The notes beneath the pieces are model-generated. The model was not told the origin of the DNA and searched no databases. It was given only the letters and a program-made list of their open reading frames with translations. From Lewinellaceae bacterium (GTDB taxonomy: Bacteria; Bacteroidota; Bacteroidia; Chitinophagales; Saprospiraceae), in contig JACJXX010000001.1 of the NCBI GenBank assembly GCA_020636435.1, positions 3,737,001 through 3,801,000 of the forward strand: a DNA stretch of 64,000 nt, written 5' to 3'. Positions 8,848-17,702 of this stretch are shown piece after piece. A program made the translations under genes and the position numbers. Position 1 is the first letter of the stretch. Every line of letters starts with the position of its first letter.

Positions 8848-9789
8848 TCACTGCTTCACCACCCGCCCCCAATATCGCTTCCCGCCGCTGCCCTGCACCA
8901 GAAGCTGGTAAAAACCCGCCGGCAAGCCGGAAAGCTCGACTTCCTCCGCCCCGGCTTCCCGCTGCTCCTGCAGTAACGCGCCATTGATGCTAAACAGCTG
9001 CCAATACAGCGCCTCCACCCCCTCCGGCAGGCTGAAATAGATAGTACTACTCGCAGGGTTGGGAAAAAGGAAAGCGGATTCAGCCGCGGATTCAGCCCGA
9101 GCGGAAGTGACCCAATAACAGGGGGAATAATCAAAAGGCGTAGCCGCCGCCCGAAACCTAAGCCCATAAATGGTTTGTGGACCTAAGCTCTGTACTTCTT
9201 TTTCTATATTGATACGTTGCTCTGTAAAAAGTACGCCATCTATTAAGTGTTCCTCGGACAAATCAAAATAGGCTGAATCTTCTACTGCCAGGCAAACGTA
9301 TTCCGGCGGTATGTCTTGTGGAGCTATGGGCCCAGCCACTTCATCCAGCACATGGTTCAGTAATGCAGAGCCTCTGTAGCAGCGCCGGGCGGAAAACGTA
9401 GCCCGGTTCCACCATACCTTAACGGGTTGATGCTTGGCCCAGACGTAGATCATGACCCTCAATCCGCTATAGCAATTTTCCGGAGCAGATGGGCCAGAGG
9501 CCGGAAAACCCGTTTCGATGATTTTTTTGGACAATTTTTCGCTCCACGGCCAAGTATAGTGGCCAGCCCTGACTTCAAAAATAGAGTCAAAAGGAGATAG
9601 TATCTCCTCTTCTCCAAATTCCGAATCTATATCGCGAGTAGCCAGGGTATCGTATCCAACTACAACAGAATCCCGGTTGCCCATCGCATCCTCGAAGTAA
9701 AAGGTGGTTTCAAACTGCGCGGTTTGTTGAGCATAGGCAGTTTGCCAGCCACCCAACAGCAAACCCATCCAGATAAATATCCGCATCAT
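8848..9789 (-). CDS. T9SS type A sorting domain-containing protein
   Basis: 313 residues. Signal peptide (MMRIFIWMGLLLGGWQTAYAQ), then a region of about 210 residues that I do not recognise, then a C-terminal sorting domain 'FLFPNPASSTIYFSLPEG ... LSGLPAGFYQLLVQGSGG ... GRVVKQ'. It begins three bases after the stop of the metalloprotease-like gene, so the two are almost certainly one operon and are exported by the same system. Confidence 0.75.
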   Translation of the reverse strand: MMRIFIWMGLLLGGWQTAYAQQTAQFETTFYFEDAMGNRDSVVVGYDTLATRDIDSEFGEEEILSPFDSIFEVRAGHYTWPWSEKLSKKIIETGFPASGPSAPENCYSGLRVMIYVWAKHQPVKVWWNRATFSARRCYRGSALLNHVLDEVAGPIAPQDIPPEYVCLAVEDSAYFDLSEEHLIDGVLFTEQRINIEKEVQSLGPQTIYGLRFRAAATPFDYSPCYWVTSARAESAAESAFLFPNPASSTIYFSLPEGVEALYWQLFSINGALLQEQREAGAEEVELSGLPAGFYQLLVQGSGGKRYWGRVVKQ

Positions 9790-9792
9790 AGC

Positions 9793-11445
9793 TTATTGTT
9801 TTATAACGGTTTCGGCAATAGTTTCCCCATCCAGGCACAGCGCCAGGTAGTGCGTACCCGCCGATACCTGACCGGTTGATAGCGACCGCTGATAACTGCC
9901 CGGTGCATCCAGGTACTCGGAATGCGCCAATACATCGGTGCCGCCGGCCGCCGGCACCGGCCAAATCTCCAGGTGGCCGGCTTCTTCTGTAGTAAAATCT
10001 AGCTGCAAAGTGCTGGAAAAGGGGTTGGGGTACTTGCCGGTGATGGCAATCCGGTGGGCCGGATCCTCCTCGTCGCATTCTACTGCTTCGAAGGTGAAGG
10101 TTAAAACTTCTTCTGCCTCGTCCCCGCAGTAGTTTTCTACCCGGAGTACCGCTGTATAGGTTTCGCCGTCTTGAAAGCCGTGAAGATAATTATAAGGAGG
10201 AGTTACCGTCCTGGAAATGCAAAAGCGGTTGGCCGGGCCGCTTAGAAAATCAGTACTGTACAAAAACGACCCATCGCTCTCATAAAAGTCGACCTGATAA
10301 TAGTCGTCGTGCATGCTTGCCGACAGGTACAGGCAGTAAGAGCAATCGTCCACGCTGCCCTCATTGGACAGGACGTGGATATTAGCCATCGGCGGCGGGC
10401 AGTCTTCGGTTATTTCTTCGATATAATTGCAATAGGCCTCTGTACTTAACCTTTCCAGCACGCTAGTGATTTGGCCTTCCGTATATGCAGCACAGCAGTC
10501 TGTATACCGGGAGTAAGACATGATGTTGTTATTGACGTAGTTCCAACTACAACAAGGGTAGGGTTCACAGGGGGCAGATAAGTTGCATAAATCCGGATAA
10601 TCTATGGTTCCATCTCCATCATAATCCAAAGAGCGATCGTAATCCACTTCATCGTTAAGTAGGTTGTCATAGCATTGCCGCCAGGTCATCTCCCCGCCTA
10701 TACCTGCGAGAAAAATATCGGATGTATCGCCGTCGCAATTGTAATCATACTGAAACCTCACCCGAGGAGTATCGTCTAGACCATCGTCATCAAATGAATG
10801 AGGTAAACTCAACACATGTCCCAGTTCATGATTAAAAGCTCCAATACCGAAATGTTCGACTACAAAGGCGATGCCATTAGGCCAGGGAGCGACACCGTTA
10901 GCATTACCTGGCACTTCTACAAAATAAACATTGAGTTCAGTATTTATATTTTGCCCAAAAGTATTCTGGAAATAGGAGAAGGCAAACCCGCTGGTATCCT
11001 GAGCAACAGTATTACACCAAACATACACTCCGGACAACACATACCGGAAAGGCACACACTGTGCTTCTTTTATATCTTCCGGTTCAATTTCCCAAAGTGG
11101 TATTTGCACCCATTGTTTTCTATTATTTTCTAAAGCACTGTTGGCCTTCGTTATAATATCTTCGGCAAGTTTGTAGGCATCATCGCCTGGTATATCCTGG
11201 ATGCCTAAGGGGTCGAGGGTGCCTTTGCAGTTGTCGTCCAGGAAAAAATGAAGGTTGACCTTGATCCAAACTTTGATACAATTTTCTTGAATCACTTCTA
11301 CATCAAAGCAATGGTTCAGCTCTGATTCCGGAATGGAAATAGGGACCTCTCCCGTAACACCACAGGCCCGTATTCCTTCATACGGGCTGCTTTGTGCGGA
11401 GGCGTAATGGCACTGTAAGATCAGAAAAGAGCAGCCGAAAAACAA
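9793..11445 (-). CDS. secreted M43-like zinc metalloprotease with T9SS sorting domain
   Basis: About 550 residues. The zinc-site sequence FNHELGHVLSLPHSFDDD has HExxH plus a third His (HELGHVLSLPH), and a Met-turn-like 'NNNIMSYS' follows about 110 residues later. This pattern is that of pappalysin/cytophagalysin (M43) proteases, although the usual Gly of HExxHxxGxxH is Ser here. Many Cys residues suggest disulfides. The C-terminus 'KYPNPFSSTLQLDF' to 'GETIAETVIKQ' is a T9SS domain. No ATG begins this frame; 11445 is a TTG. A better start is ATG at 11506 (MKKSILTLL), but it is out of frame by one base because of a ten-C run at 11469-11478. A C9 or C12 tract would join them. Confidence 0.75.
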   Translation of the reverse strand: MFFGCSFLILQCHYASAQSSPYEGIRACGVTGEVPISIPESELNHCFDVEVIQENCIKVWIKVNLHFFLDDNCKGTLDPLGIQDIPGDDAYKLAEDIITKANSALENNRKQWVQIPLWEIEPEDIKEAQCVPFRYVLSGVYVWCNTVAQDTSGFAFSYFQNTFGQNINTELNVYFVEVPGNANGVAPWPNGIAFVVEHFGIGAFNHELGHVLSLPHSFDDDGLDDTPRVRFQYDYNCDGDTSDIFLAGIGGEMTWRQCYDNLLNDEVDYDRSLDYDGDGTIDYPDLCNLSAPCEPYPCCSWNYVNNNIMSYSRYTDCCAAYTEGQITSVLERLSTEAYCNYIEEITEDCPPPMANIHVLSNEGSVDDCSYCLYLSASMHDDYYQVDFYESDGSFLYSTDFLSGPANRFCISRTVTPPYNYLHGFQDGETYTAVLRVENYCGDEAEEVLTFTFEAVECDEEDPAHRIAITGKYPNPFSSTLQLDFTTEEAGHLEIWPVPAAGGTDVLAHSEYLDAPGSYQRSLSTGQVSAGTHYLALCLDGETIAETVIKQ

Positions 11446-11468
11446 TTTAATTTTTTCTAGATGTGATA

Positions 11469-11478
11469 GGGGGGGGGG
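11469..11478 (-). repeat. C10 homopolymer at the start of the metalloprotease gene
   Basis: Ten consecutive G on the plus strand (C on the coding strand) follow ATG AAG AAA AGC ATA CTA ACA CTG CTT A. With ten C the frame ends in TAA at 11449-11447. Losing one C or gaining two reads through, with no stop, into the metalloprotease frame and supplies an N-terminal signal region. Confidence 0.6.
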
Positions 11479-11786
11479 TAAGCAGTGTTAGTATGCTTTT
11501 CTTCATCATAGCGTTAGGGTTTTTGAAATAGTAAAATGAGTTATTCGGTAGTCGCGCTAGTCTCTGGGTAACGTATTGATCAATTGAATCTGGTAGCTAA
11601 GATAACAGCTTGCTCTAGCAAGTTAGGGTTATTAGGCTATAGTTCCAAGAGCGGCAATGTTAAAGTCAGTCGGCATTTCGACTGAATAAATATTTAATCA
11701 AAGCCGGGAACAGCCGGGAAATTCAATTAAAAATCCTGATTATACCCACTTGTATAGTGTGAGTCAGGAACATTTTTACAAGCCTG

Positions 11787-11817
11787 TTGCCTGATTAGGA
11801 TAAAATGCGTATATTTG
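11787..11817 (+). promoter_or_regulatory. promoter of the rimP-nusA operon
   Basis: TTG at 11787-11789 and TATATTTG at 11810-11817, 20 bases apart, match the Bacteroidota consensus TTG-N17-23-TAnnTTTG. Transcription would begin near 11823, just before the leader hairpin. The rest of 11507-11786 holds no recognisable gene. Confidence 0.7.
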
Positions 11818-11840
11818 CGTCAGATAGCGAAAAAACTCTA

Positions 11841-11868
11841 AAGAGGGAACCCACGGTTCCCTCTTTTT
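11841..11868 (+). terminator. terminator-like hairpin in the rimP 5' leader
   Basis: AAGAGGGAACC (11841-11851), a three-base loop and GGTTCCCTCTT (11855-11865) form a perfect 11-bp stem followed by a T tract. It lies between the promoter and the rimP start codon, where an attenuator would be, not at a gene end. Confidence 0.6.
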
Positions 11869-11885
11869 AATTCTATATCCATACT

Positions 11886-12359
11886 GTGGTAGAATCTAAG
11901 GTCAAATCCCTCCTGAAAATAAAATTTCAGGAAGAAGAATTTACGGACTGTTTCCTCATTGAGGTGAAAGTACACGCCAATAACAAGCTCGACGTTTTTA
12001 TCGACAGCGACGCTGGAGTTACTTTCGAGCAGTGCCAAAAGATTAGCCGTTACCTGGAACAATATCTCGACGAAGAAGGCTGGCTGGGCGACAGTTATGT
12101 GCTGGAGGTGTCTTCTCCGGGCATCAGCCGCCCGTTAAAGTTCCTGCGCCAATACCCCAGAAACATAGGCCGCAAGGTGGAAGTTCGCCTCAGGGACGGC
12201 GCCAGCAAAGAAGGCACACTGGTATCGGTCGGCGCAGAAAACATTACCATTGAGGAAAAAATAAGGGTAAAAGAAGGCAAACGCAAGGCCACGCAGGTCC
12301 TGCACACCAATATACCCTTTGAAGACATAAAGAAAACTGTTGTTAAAATATCATTCTAA
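11886..12359 (+). CDS. rimP: ribosome maturation factor RimP
   Basis: 157 residues starting with GTG. RimP assists assembly of the 30S subunit. Supporting segments are 'VDVFIDSDAGVTFEQCQKISRYLEQYL' (here LDVFIDSDAGV), the hallmark 'YVLEVSSPGISRPLK', and the C-terminal SH3-like part 'GRKVEVRLRDGASKEGTLVSVGAENITIEE'. It is followed 12 bases later by nusA, the order found across bacteria. The leader contains a hairpin with T tract directly after the promoter. Confidence 0.93.
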   Translation: MVESKVKSLLKIKFQEEEFTDCFLIEVKVHANNKLDVFIDSDAGVTFEQCQKISRYLEQYLDEEGWLGDSYVLEVSSPGISRPLKFLRQYPRNIGRKVEVRLRDGASKEGTLVSVGAENITIEEKIRVKEGKRKATQVLHTNIPFEDIKKTVVKISF

Positions 12360-12371
12360 ATCCGTTATACA

Positions 12372-13625
12372 ATGATGAACCTGGTGGATACTTTCTCGGA
12401 ATTCAAAGCCGGGAAAAATATAGACCGTCCGACCATGGTGCGTGTTCTGGAAGATGTATTTCGCACACTTATTCGCAAAAAATTCGGTACGGACGAAAAC
12501 TTCGACGTAATTGTCAACACGACCAAAGGCGACCTGGAACTCTGGCGCGTACGCGAGATCGTACCCGACGGCGAAGTGACCGACGACCGAAGCCAGATTT
12601 CCATCTCCGAAGCCGTGGCCATCGACGAAGACTACGAGATCGGCGAGGAATGCTACGAACAACTCCACCTGGAGGATTTCGGCAGACGCGCCATCATGGC
12701 TGCCCGGCAGACGCTGATCTCCCGGATCATGGAACTGGAAAAAGACGAGGTTTACCGCCGTTACAACGAACGCGTCGGGGACATCATCGTTGGAGAAGTC
12801 CACCAAATCCTCAAGCGCGAGCTGCTCATCCTCGACGACGCTACGGGCAACGAACTGGTGCTGCCCCGGACCGAAATGATCAAGGGCGACTTCTTCCGCA
12901 AAGGCGACATGGTACGCGGCGTGATCAAGAAGGTGGAGATGAAAAACAATAACCCCGTCGTGATCTTATCCCGCACGGATAGCTTGTTCCTCGAGAAATT
13001 GCTGGAACAGGAAGTGCCGGAGATCGAAGACGGGCTGATCACGGTGCGCCGGATCGTCCGCATCCCTGGCGACCGCGCCAAGGTGGCCGTCGAGTCTTAC
13101 GACGACCGCATCGACCCGGTTGGCGCCTGCGTCGGCATGAAGGGATCGCGCATCCACGGCATCGTCCGGGAGCTGCGCAATGAAAATATCGACATCGTCA
13201 ACTACACCAACAACGCCATCCTTTTCATACAGCGCGCACTGACGCCGGCAAAGGTCACCACCATTGACCTCGACCTGGAAAAGCAGCACGCCAATGTTTT
13301 TCTCGAACCCGACCAGGTCTCTCTCGCTATCGGCAAAGGCGGCACCAACATCAAGCTGGCCAGCCGGCTGACCGGCTTCGAGATCGATGTTTATCGCAAC
13401 ACAGTTGATGAGATCGAGATCGATGATGTCGACCTGGAAGAATTCAAGGACGAGATCGACAGCTGGGTGATCGAAGCGCTTAAAGGCATCGGCTGCGATA
13501 CGGCACGCAACGTGCTCGAGCTTAAGAAAGAAGAACTGCTCCGTCGCACCGACCTGGAGGAAGAGACCGTTGATGAAGTGCTCCGAATACTGGCTGCTGA
13601 GTTCGAAGAAGAGGAAGGGCAGTAA
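12372..13625 (+). CDS. nusA: transcription elongation/termination factor NusA
   Basis: 417 residues. NusA binds RNA polymerase and nascent RNA and modulates pausing, termination and antitermination. Order: N-terminal polymerase-binding domain (about 1-130), S1 domain ('VGDIIVGEVHQILKRELLILDDATGNELVLPRTEMI'), KH1 ('DRAKVAVESYDDRIDPVGACVGMKGSRIHGIVREL'), KH2 ('VSLAIGKGGTNIKLASRLTG') and a short helix-hairpin-helix-like C-terminus ending in an acidic tail. Length is normal for Bacteroidota. It is co-transcribed with rimP. Confidence 0.95.
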   Translation: MMNLVDTFSEFKAGKNIDRPTMVRVLEDVFRTLIRKKFGTDENFDVIVNTTKGDLELWRVREIVPDGEVTDDRSQISISEAVAIDEDYEIGEECYEQLHLEDFGRRAIMAARQTLISRIMELEKDEVYRRYNERVGDIIVGEVHQILKRELLILDDATGNELVLPRTEMIKGDFFRKGDMVRGVIKKVEMKNNNPVVILSRTDSLFLEKLLEQEVPEIEDGLITVRRIVRIPGDRAKVAVESYDDRIDPVGACVGMKGSRIHGIVRELRNENIDIVNYTNNAILFIQRALTPAKVTTIDLDLEKQHANVFLEPDQVSLAIGKGGTNIKLASRLTGFEIDVYRNTVDEIEIDDVDLEEFKDEIDSWVIEALKGIGCDTARNVLELKKEELLRRTDLEEETVDEVLRILAAEFEEEEGQ

Positions 13626-13809
13626 ACCGGCATGCTTTCGGACGCGACAGCCGGGATTCCGGATTTCCGCCGGGAATTAAGCTGGATTAATCGAACTCTT
13701 TTTCGCGGGATTGTGTTCGATTGGAGTATATTCGAACTGAAATGTAAGCAAAACGAGAGTTTTTCTCGTTTTTATACAAACAGAGTTACTGAATAGACAG
13801 TAATCGTCT

Positions 13810-13817
13810 TATCTTTG
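13810..13817 (+). promoter_or_regulatory. -7 box for infB
   Basis: TATCTTTG is a perfect TAnnTTTG match in the 393-base nusA-infB gap. It suggests infB has its own promoter in addition to read-through from rimP-nusA. Confidence 0.55.
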
Positions 13818-13820
13818 CAA

Positions 13821-13859
13821 AATACTCAGGATATCTCCGGTGAGCGTATCCTGAGTATT
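13821..13859 (+). promoter_or_regulatory. perfect hairpin at the 5' end of the infB leader
   Basis: AATACTCAGGATA (13821-13833) pairs without mismatch with TATCCTGAGTATT (13847-13859), with a 13-base loop. It begins three bases after the -7 box, so it would fold at the very 5' end of a leader of about 195 bases. Its role (mRNA stability or translational control) is unknown. Confidence 0.55.
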
Positions 13860-14018
13860 TCATTAAGGATTTCCAATTTTGGTGGGCAAAAGTTTTCTCC
13901 AATTCACCTCATTATTTTATTCATCCAAAAAAGATAATAAGATATGTAAGGAAAATAGTTATTTCTGAGAGAAGCTTTTGCTTATCGGTAAGCGTTGCTT
14001 AAGTACTAAAACTTCATA

Positions 14019-17000
14019 ATGGCGAAACGTTTAATTAAGATAGCAAAAGAGTTAAATGTGGGGACAACCACTATTGTTGAGCATCTCACCAATAATGGTT
14101 TCGAAATTGAGAACAAGCCTACCGCTAACGTCACGGACGAGATGTACGCGGAGCTGCTCAAAGAGTTTCAGAAGTCCATTGCTATCAAAGAAAAAGCCGA
14201 CCAACTGGTCATCGGGAACCGCCCAACATCTGCTCCTGCTCCACCTAAAGAAAAGAAGAAAGACATCTTACCACCACCACCACCAACCAGGGAAGAAGTT
14301 TCCAGAACGCAACCGGAAAAAACTGGTTCTGAGCCCCAGGGCAAAGAACCTGGCGCTTCCCCCGAAAATGGCAAAGAACGCCATGCGGAAGAACCTTCCC
14401 GCCCTCAGGCAAAACTCAAGGTACTCGGCAAGATCGACCTCGAGAGCCGCATGAGGCCCAAAACCAAGGAGGCTCAGCCAGAGGAAGAAACCCAGGCCAG
14501 GCCGGAAGCTAAAAAGGAAAGCCCAACGCCGGAACCGAAACCAGAATTGAAACCGGAACCGAAACCAGAGCCGCAAGCTGAAAAAGCGCCGGAACCCAAG
14601 AAGGAAAAAGCGCCCGAGCCGGAAACGGGAAAAGAAGAGCAGGCCAAGGCGCCCGTTGAAAAGCCAGAACCGGAACCCCCGAAACAACCTCAGCAAAAAA
14701 CAGAGCCTCCGGCTGAAAAGAGAGAAGAGCCCAAAGAAGAAGCTCGCCCGGAAACTCCAAAACCCAAGGCGGAGGAACCGGCCCAACCCGTTAAAGAAGA
14801 AGCTGAAGCCAATAAGGCCAAGCCTGTTCCTGATAAAAATGAACTTGTCCGTGCCGAAGCGCCTGAACTCAGAGGCCTGAAGATACTGGGCAAGATCGAT
14901 ACCGACAAGCTGGAACGGCCGAAGCGCAAAAAGAAAAAGGACAACAAGAAGGAGCCGGCAAAAAGCGATGACAAGAAGAAAAAGGCAGCTACTGCGCCTT
15001 CTTCTGACCAGGATAAGGACAAACAACCCCGCAAGAAACGCCGAAGGACACGCAAAAAAGTCTCCCCCCCATCCGGCGGCGGCGGTGGAGGTGGCGGCGG
15101 CGCAAGAGGCCCGGCGCCTTCTGCCGGAAAAGGCCGGCGCACCCGAGGAAGGAAAGAGGACGACGTCAAGGAGGTTTCGCAAAAGGAGATAGAAGAAAAG
15201 ATCAAGGCCACCATGGCCCGCATCTCCGGCGGCGGAAAGAAAAAGCGCCAGAAAATGCGCCGCGACAACCGCGAACGCCTGCGCGAACGCCAGGAGCAGC
15301 GCGAACAGGAACTCCAAACCGAAAACCTCCAGTTAACCGAGTTTGTCTCTGTGCAGGAACTGGCCAATATAATGGATGTGCCGGTCACTGATGTGATCAC
15401 TACCTGCATGAACCTCGGCGTGATGGTATCCATCAACCAACGCCTCGATGCCGAAATCATCGAATTGGTTGCCGAAGAATTTGGCCACGAAGTAGACTTC
15501 ATCAGCGCCGAAGAGCATGTCGAAGAGGAAGAAGAGATCGTCGACGATCCGGCAGACCTTAAACACCGCGCTCCCATTGTCACCGTGATGGGCCACGTAG
15601 ACCACGGCAAGACCTCCCTGCTCGATTATATCCGAAAGGCCAGCGTAGTGGAAGGCGAGGCCGGGGGGATCACCCAGCACATCGGAGCCTACGAAGTGAT
15701 CGTCGGCAAAGAAGACCGCGGGATCACCTTCCTCGATACGCCGGGCCACGAAGCCTTTACGGCCATGCGCGCCCGGGGCGCTAAAGTGACCGACATCGCC
15801 GTGATCATTATCGCGGCCGACGATAACATCATGCCTCAGACCAAGGAAGCCATCAGCCACGCCCAGGCTGCCAGCGTACCTATGGTCTTTGCCATCAATA
15901 AGGTGGACAAAGCCGACGCAAACCCCGACCGCATCAAGCAGGAACTCGCTTCCATGAACTTTCTGATCGAAGAATGGGGCGGCAAATACCAGTCTCAGGA
16001 TATTTCCGCCAAAACGGGCCAGGGAGTTGAAGAACTGCTGGAAAAAATACTGCTGGAAGCAGAAATGCTGGAACTGCAGGCTAACCCGGACCGGGAAGCC
16101 ATCGGGACCATCCTGGAAGCTTCTCTGGATAAGGGCCGCGGTTATGTGGCCAAAGGGCTCGTGCAAACCGGCACCTTGCATATTGGCGACCCCGTAGTCG
16201 CCGGCGAGCATTCGGGCAAAGTGAAAGCCATGTTCAATGAGCGCGGGAAACGGGTCAAAGAAGCCGGCCCCTCGACGCCCATTCTGATCCTCGGCCTCAG
16301 CGGCGCCCCACAGGCGGGCGAGCGTTTCAAGATTACGGAAAATGAACAGGAAGCCCGGCAGATCGCTTCCAAACGGGCGCAGATCGCCCGGGAACAAGCC
16401 AACCGGGCCACCAAGCGGATCAGCCTCGACGAGATCGGGCGCCGCCTCGCGCTGGGCAACTTCAAAGAACTCAACCTCATTGTCAAAGGCGATGTGGACG
16501 GATCCGTAGAGGCCCTGTCCGATTCCCTCATCAAGCAATCCATCGAATCCATACAGGTGAACGTCATCCACAAAGCGGTGGGCCAGATCGTCGAATCCGA
16601 CGTGCTGCTGGCCTCTGCTTCCGACGCCATCATCATTGGCTTCCAGGTGAGGCCTTCCCTGGGCGCCCGCAAACTGGCGGAACGGGAAGGGGTACAGATC
16701 AAAATGTACTCTATCATCTACGAAGCCATCGACGAGGTGCGCGCCGCTATCGAAGGGATGCTCGAACCGACCAAGGAAGAAAAAATCGTCGGCCAGGTCG
16801 AAGTGCGCGAAGTCTACAAAATCAGCAAGGTGGGCACCGTCGCCGGCTGCTATGTGCAGGAAGGCAAGCTCACCCGCAATACGCATGTCCGCCTGATCCG
16901 CAACGGCATCGTCGTTTATCCTGCAAAAGAAGGGCAAATCGCAGAGATCGCCTCGCTCAAACGCTTCAAAGAAGATGTGCGGGAGGTAAAGGCTGGCCTG

Positions 17001-17096
17001 GAATGCGGCATCTCGATCAAGAACTTCAACGACATCAAAGTCGGCGACATCATTGAAGGTTACGAGATCATCGAGATCAAACAAACGTTGGATTGA
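14019..17096 (+). CDS. infB: translation initiation factor IF-2
   Basis: 1025 residues. IF-2 is a GTPase that brings fMet-tRNA to the 30S subunit and promotes joining of 50S. Order: IF2N-type domain (1-50), a roughly 370-residue low-complexity Pro/Glu/Lys region with a Gly run near 350, a second IF2N domain ('FVSVQELANIMDVPVTDVI', about 440-490), the G domain with GHVDHGKTS (about 525), DTPGHEAF and NKVDK, then beta-barrel domains and the C2 domain. The length is due to the expanded N-terminal linker, common in Bacteroidota. A bidirectional terminator follows. Confidence 0.97.
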   Translation: MAKRLIKIAKELNVGTTTIVEHLTNNGFEIENKPTANVTDEMYAELLKEFQKSIAIKEKADQLVIGNRPTSAPAPPKEKKKDILPPPPPTREEVSRTQPEKTGSEPQGKEPGASPENGKERHAEEPSRPQAKLKVLGKIDLESRMRPKTKEAQPEEETQARPEAKKESPTPEPKPELKPEPKPEPQAEKAPEPKKEKAPEPETGKEEQAKAPVEKPEPEPPKQPQQKTEPPAEKREEPKEEARPETPKPKAEEPAQPVKEEAEANKAKPVPDKNELVRAEAPELRGLKILGKIDTDKLERPKRKKKKDNKKEPAKSDDKKKKAATAPSSDQDKDKQPRKKRRRTRKKVSPPSGGGGGGGGGARGPAPSAGKGRRTRGRKEDDVKEVSQKEIEEKIKATMARISGGGKKKRQKMRRDNRERLRERQEQREQELQTENLQLTEFVSVQELANIMDVPVTDVITTCMNLGVMVSINQRLDAEIIELVAEEFGHEVDFISAEEHVEEEEEIVDDPADLKHRAPIVTVMGHVDHGKTSLLDYIRKASVVEGEAGGITQHIGAYEVIVGKEDRGITFLDTPGHEAFTAMRARGAKVTDIAVIIIAADDNIMPQTKEAISHAQAASVPMVFAINKVDKADANPDRIKQELASMNFLIEEWGGKYQSQDISAKTGQGVEELLEKILLEAEMLELQANPDREAIGTILEASLDKGRGYVAKGLVQTGTLHIGDPVVAGEHSGKVKAMFNERGKRVKEAGPSTPILILGLSGAPQAGERFKITENEQEARQIASKRAQIAREQANRATKRISLDEIGRRLALGNFKELNLIVKGDVDGSVEALSDSLIKQSIESIQVNVIHKAVGQIVESDVLLASASDAIIIGFQVRPSLGARKLAEREGVQIKMYSIIYEAIDEVRAAIEGMLEPTKEEKIVGQVEVREVYKISKVGTVAGCYVQEGKLTRNTHVRLIRNGIVVYPAKEGQIAEIASLKRFKEDVREVKAGLECGISIKNFNDIKVGDIIEGYEIIEIKQTLD

Positions 17097-17111
17097 CCTG
17101 ATCTTAGTGAT

Positions 17112-17160
17112 AAAAAAAAGCGGCACTGCCCAGATGCTCCGGGCAGTGCCGCTTTTTTTT
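17112..17160. terminator. bidirectional intrinsic terminator between infB and the CYTH gene
   Basis: Arms of 20 bp (17112-17131 and 17141-17160) are perfectly inverted: an A8 run, GCGGCACTGCCC, a 9-base loop, GGGCAGTGCCGC and T8. It gives a GC stem with a T tract in both directions, serving the convergent infB and CYTH transcripts. Confidence 0.9.
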
Positions 17161-17186
17161 TCATGGGTTTCTGCTCCCTGTTTCGA

Positions 17187-17702
17187 CTACAGGAGGATGG
17201 CCAGGTCGCTGTACGAAACCTCGATGAGGTCTTCGTCCGAAATCTTAAACAAATTGAGGTAGTACTGGCATTGTTTCCGCAGCTTTTCCACTCCGATGCT
17301 TCCATCCCGGTCGATGGCCTCTATTTCTACAAAAGAACCCAGTTGTTCCACCTCGTCGATGTGAAACTTCACATTTTCTATGAAGTAGATTTGCCGGCGT
17401 TTGGAAACTACAGCGAGAACCCCCAGCGCTGCGGCAAGCACGTCCTTCAGGTCGGCCCGCGGCTGAGTTTTGTAGAGCGAAATGTCGGACCGCTTGGGGC
17501 CGGCCTGATCGTTGCGGAAGTAGTGGATGAGGGCGTTTTCGATATTCCCTTCCCGCAGTTTGAGCCGGCCGTTGGGCACCTTGAAGTAGGTATCGGTTTG
17601 ATAGTCGGTACCGATAAATTCGGCTTGCTGTTTGTCGAGCAGGTCGCGGATTTCTTCCGGGTGGCTGCACCTGGCTTTGATTTCGATGTTGATTCGTTGC
17701 AT
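17187..17702 (-). CDS. CYTH domain protein (adenylate cyclase IV/thiamine triphosphatase type)
   Basis: 171 residues. The N-terminus 'INIEIKARC', the strand 'TDTYFKVPNGRLKLREG' and the C-terminal 'LGSFVEIEAIDRDG' are features of the CYTH triphosphate-tunnel fold, which binds a triphosphate substrate with metal ions through Glu/Lys/Arg residues. Activity could be triphosphatase or cyclase; the sequence does not decide. Its ATG overlaps the TGA of the TPR-CHAT gene (TGATG), so translation is probably coupled to it. Confidence 0.8.
   Translation of the reverse strand: MQRINIEIKARCSHPEEIRDLLDKQQAEFIGTDYQTDTYFKVPNGRLKLREGNIENALIHYFRNDQAGPKRSDISLYKTQPRADLKDVLAAALGVLAVVSKRRQIYFIENVKFHIDEVEQLGSFVEIEAIDRDGSIGVEKLRKQCQYYLNLFKISDEDLIEVSYSDLAILL

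Noticed and set aside
14268..17126. Long open frames antisense to infB (349, 306 and 597 codons)
   Set aside because: They are shadows of the biased codon use in infB; translations are low-complexity Phe/Leu/Arg or Ser strings with no domain.
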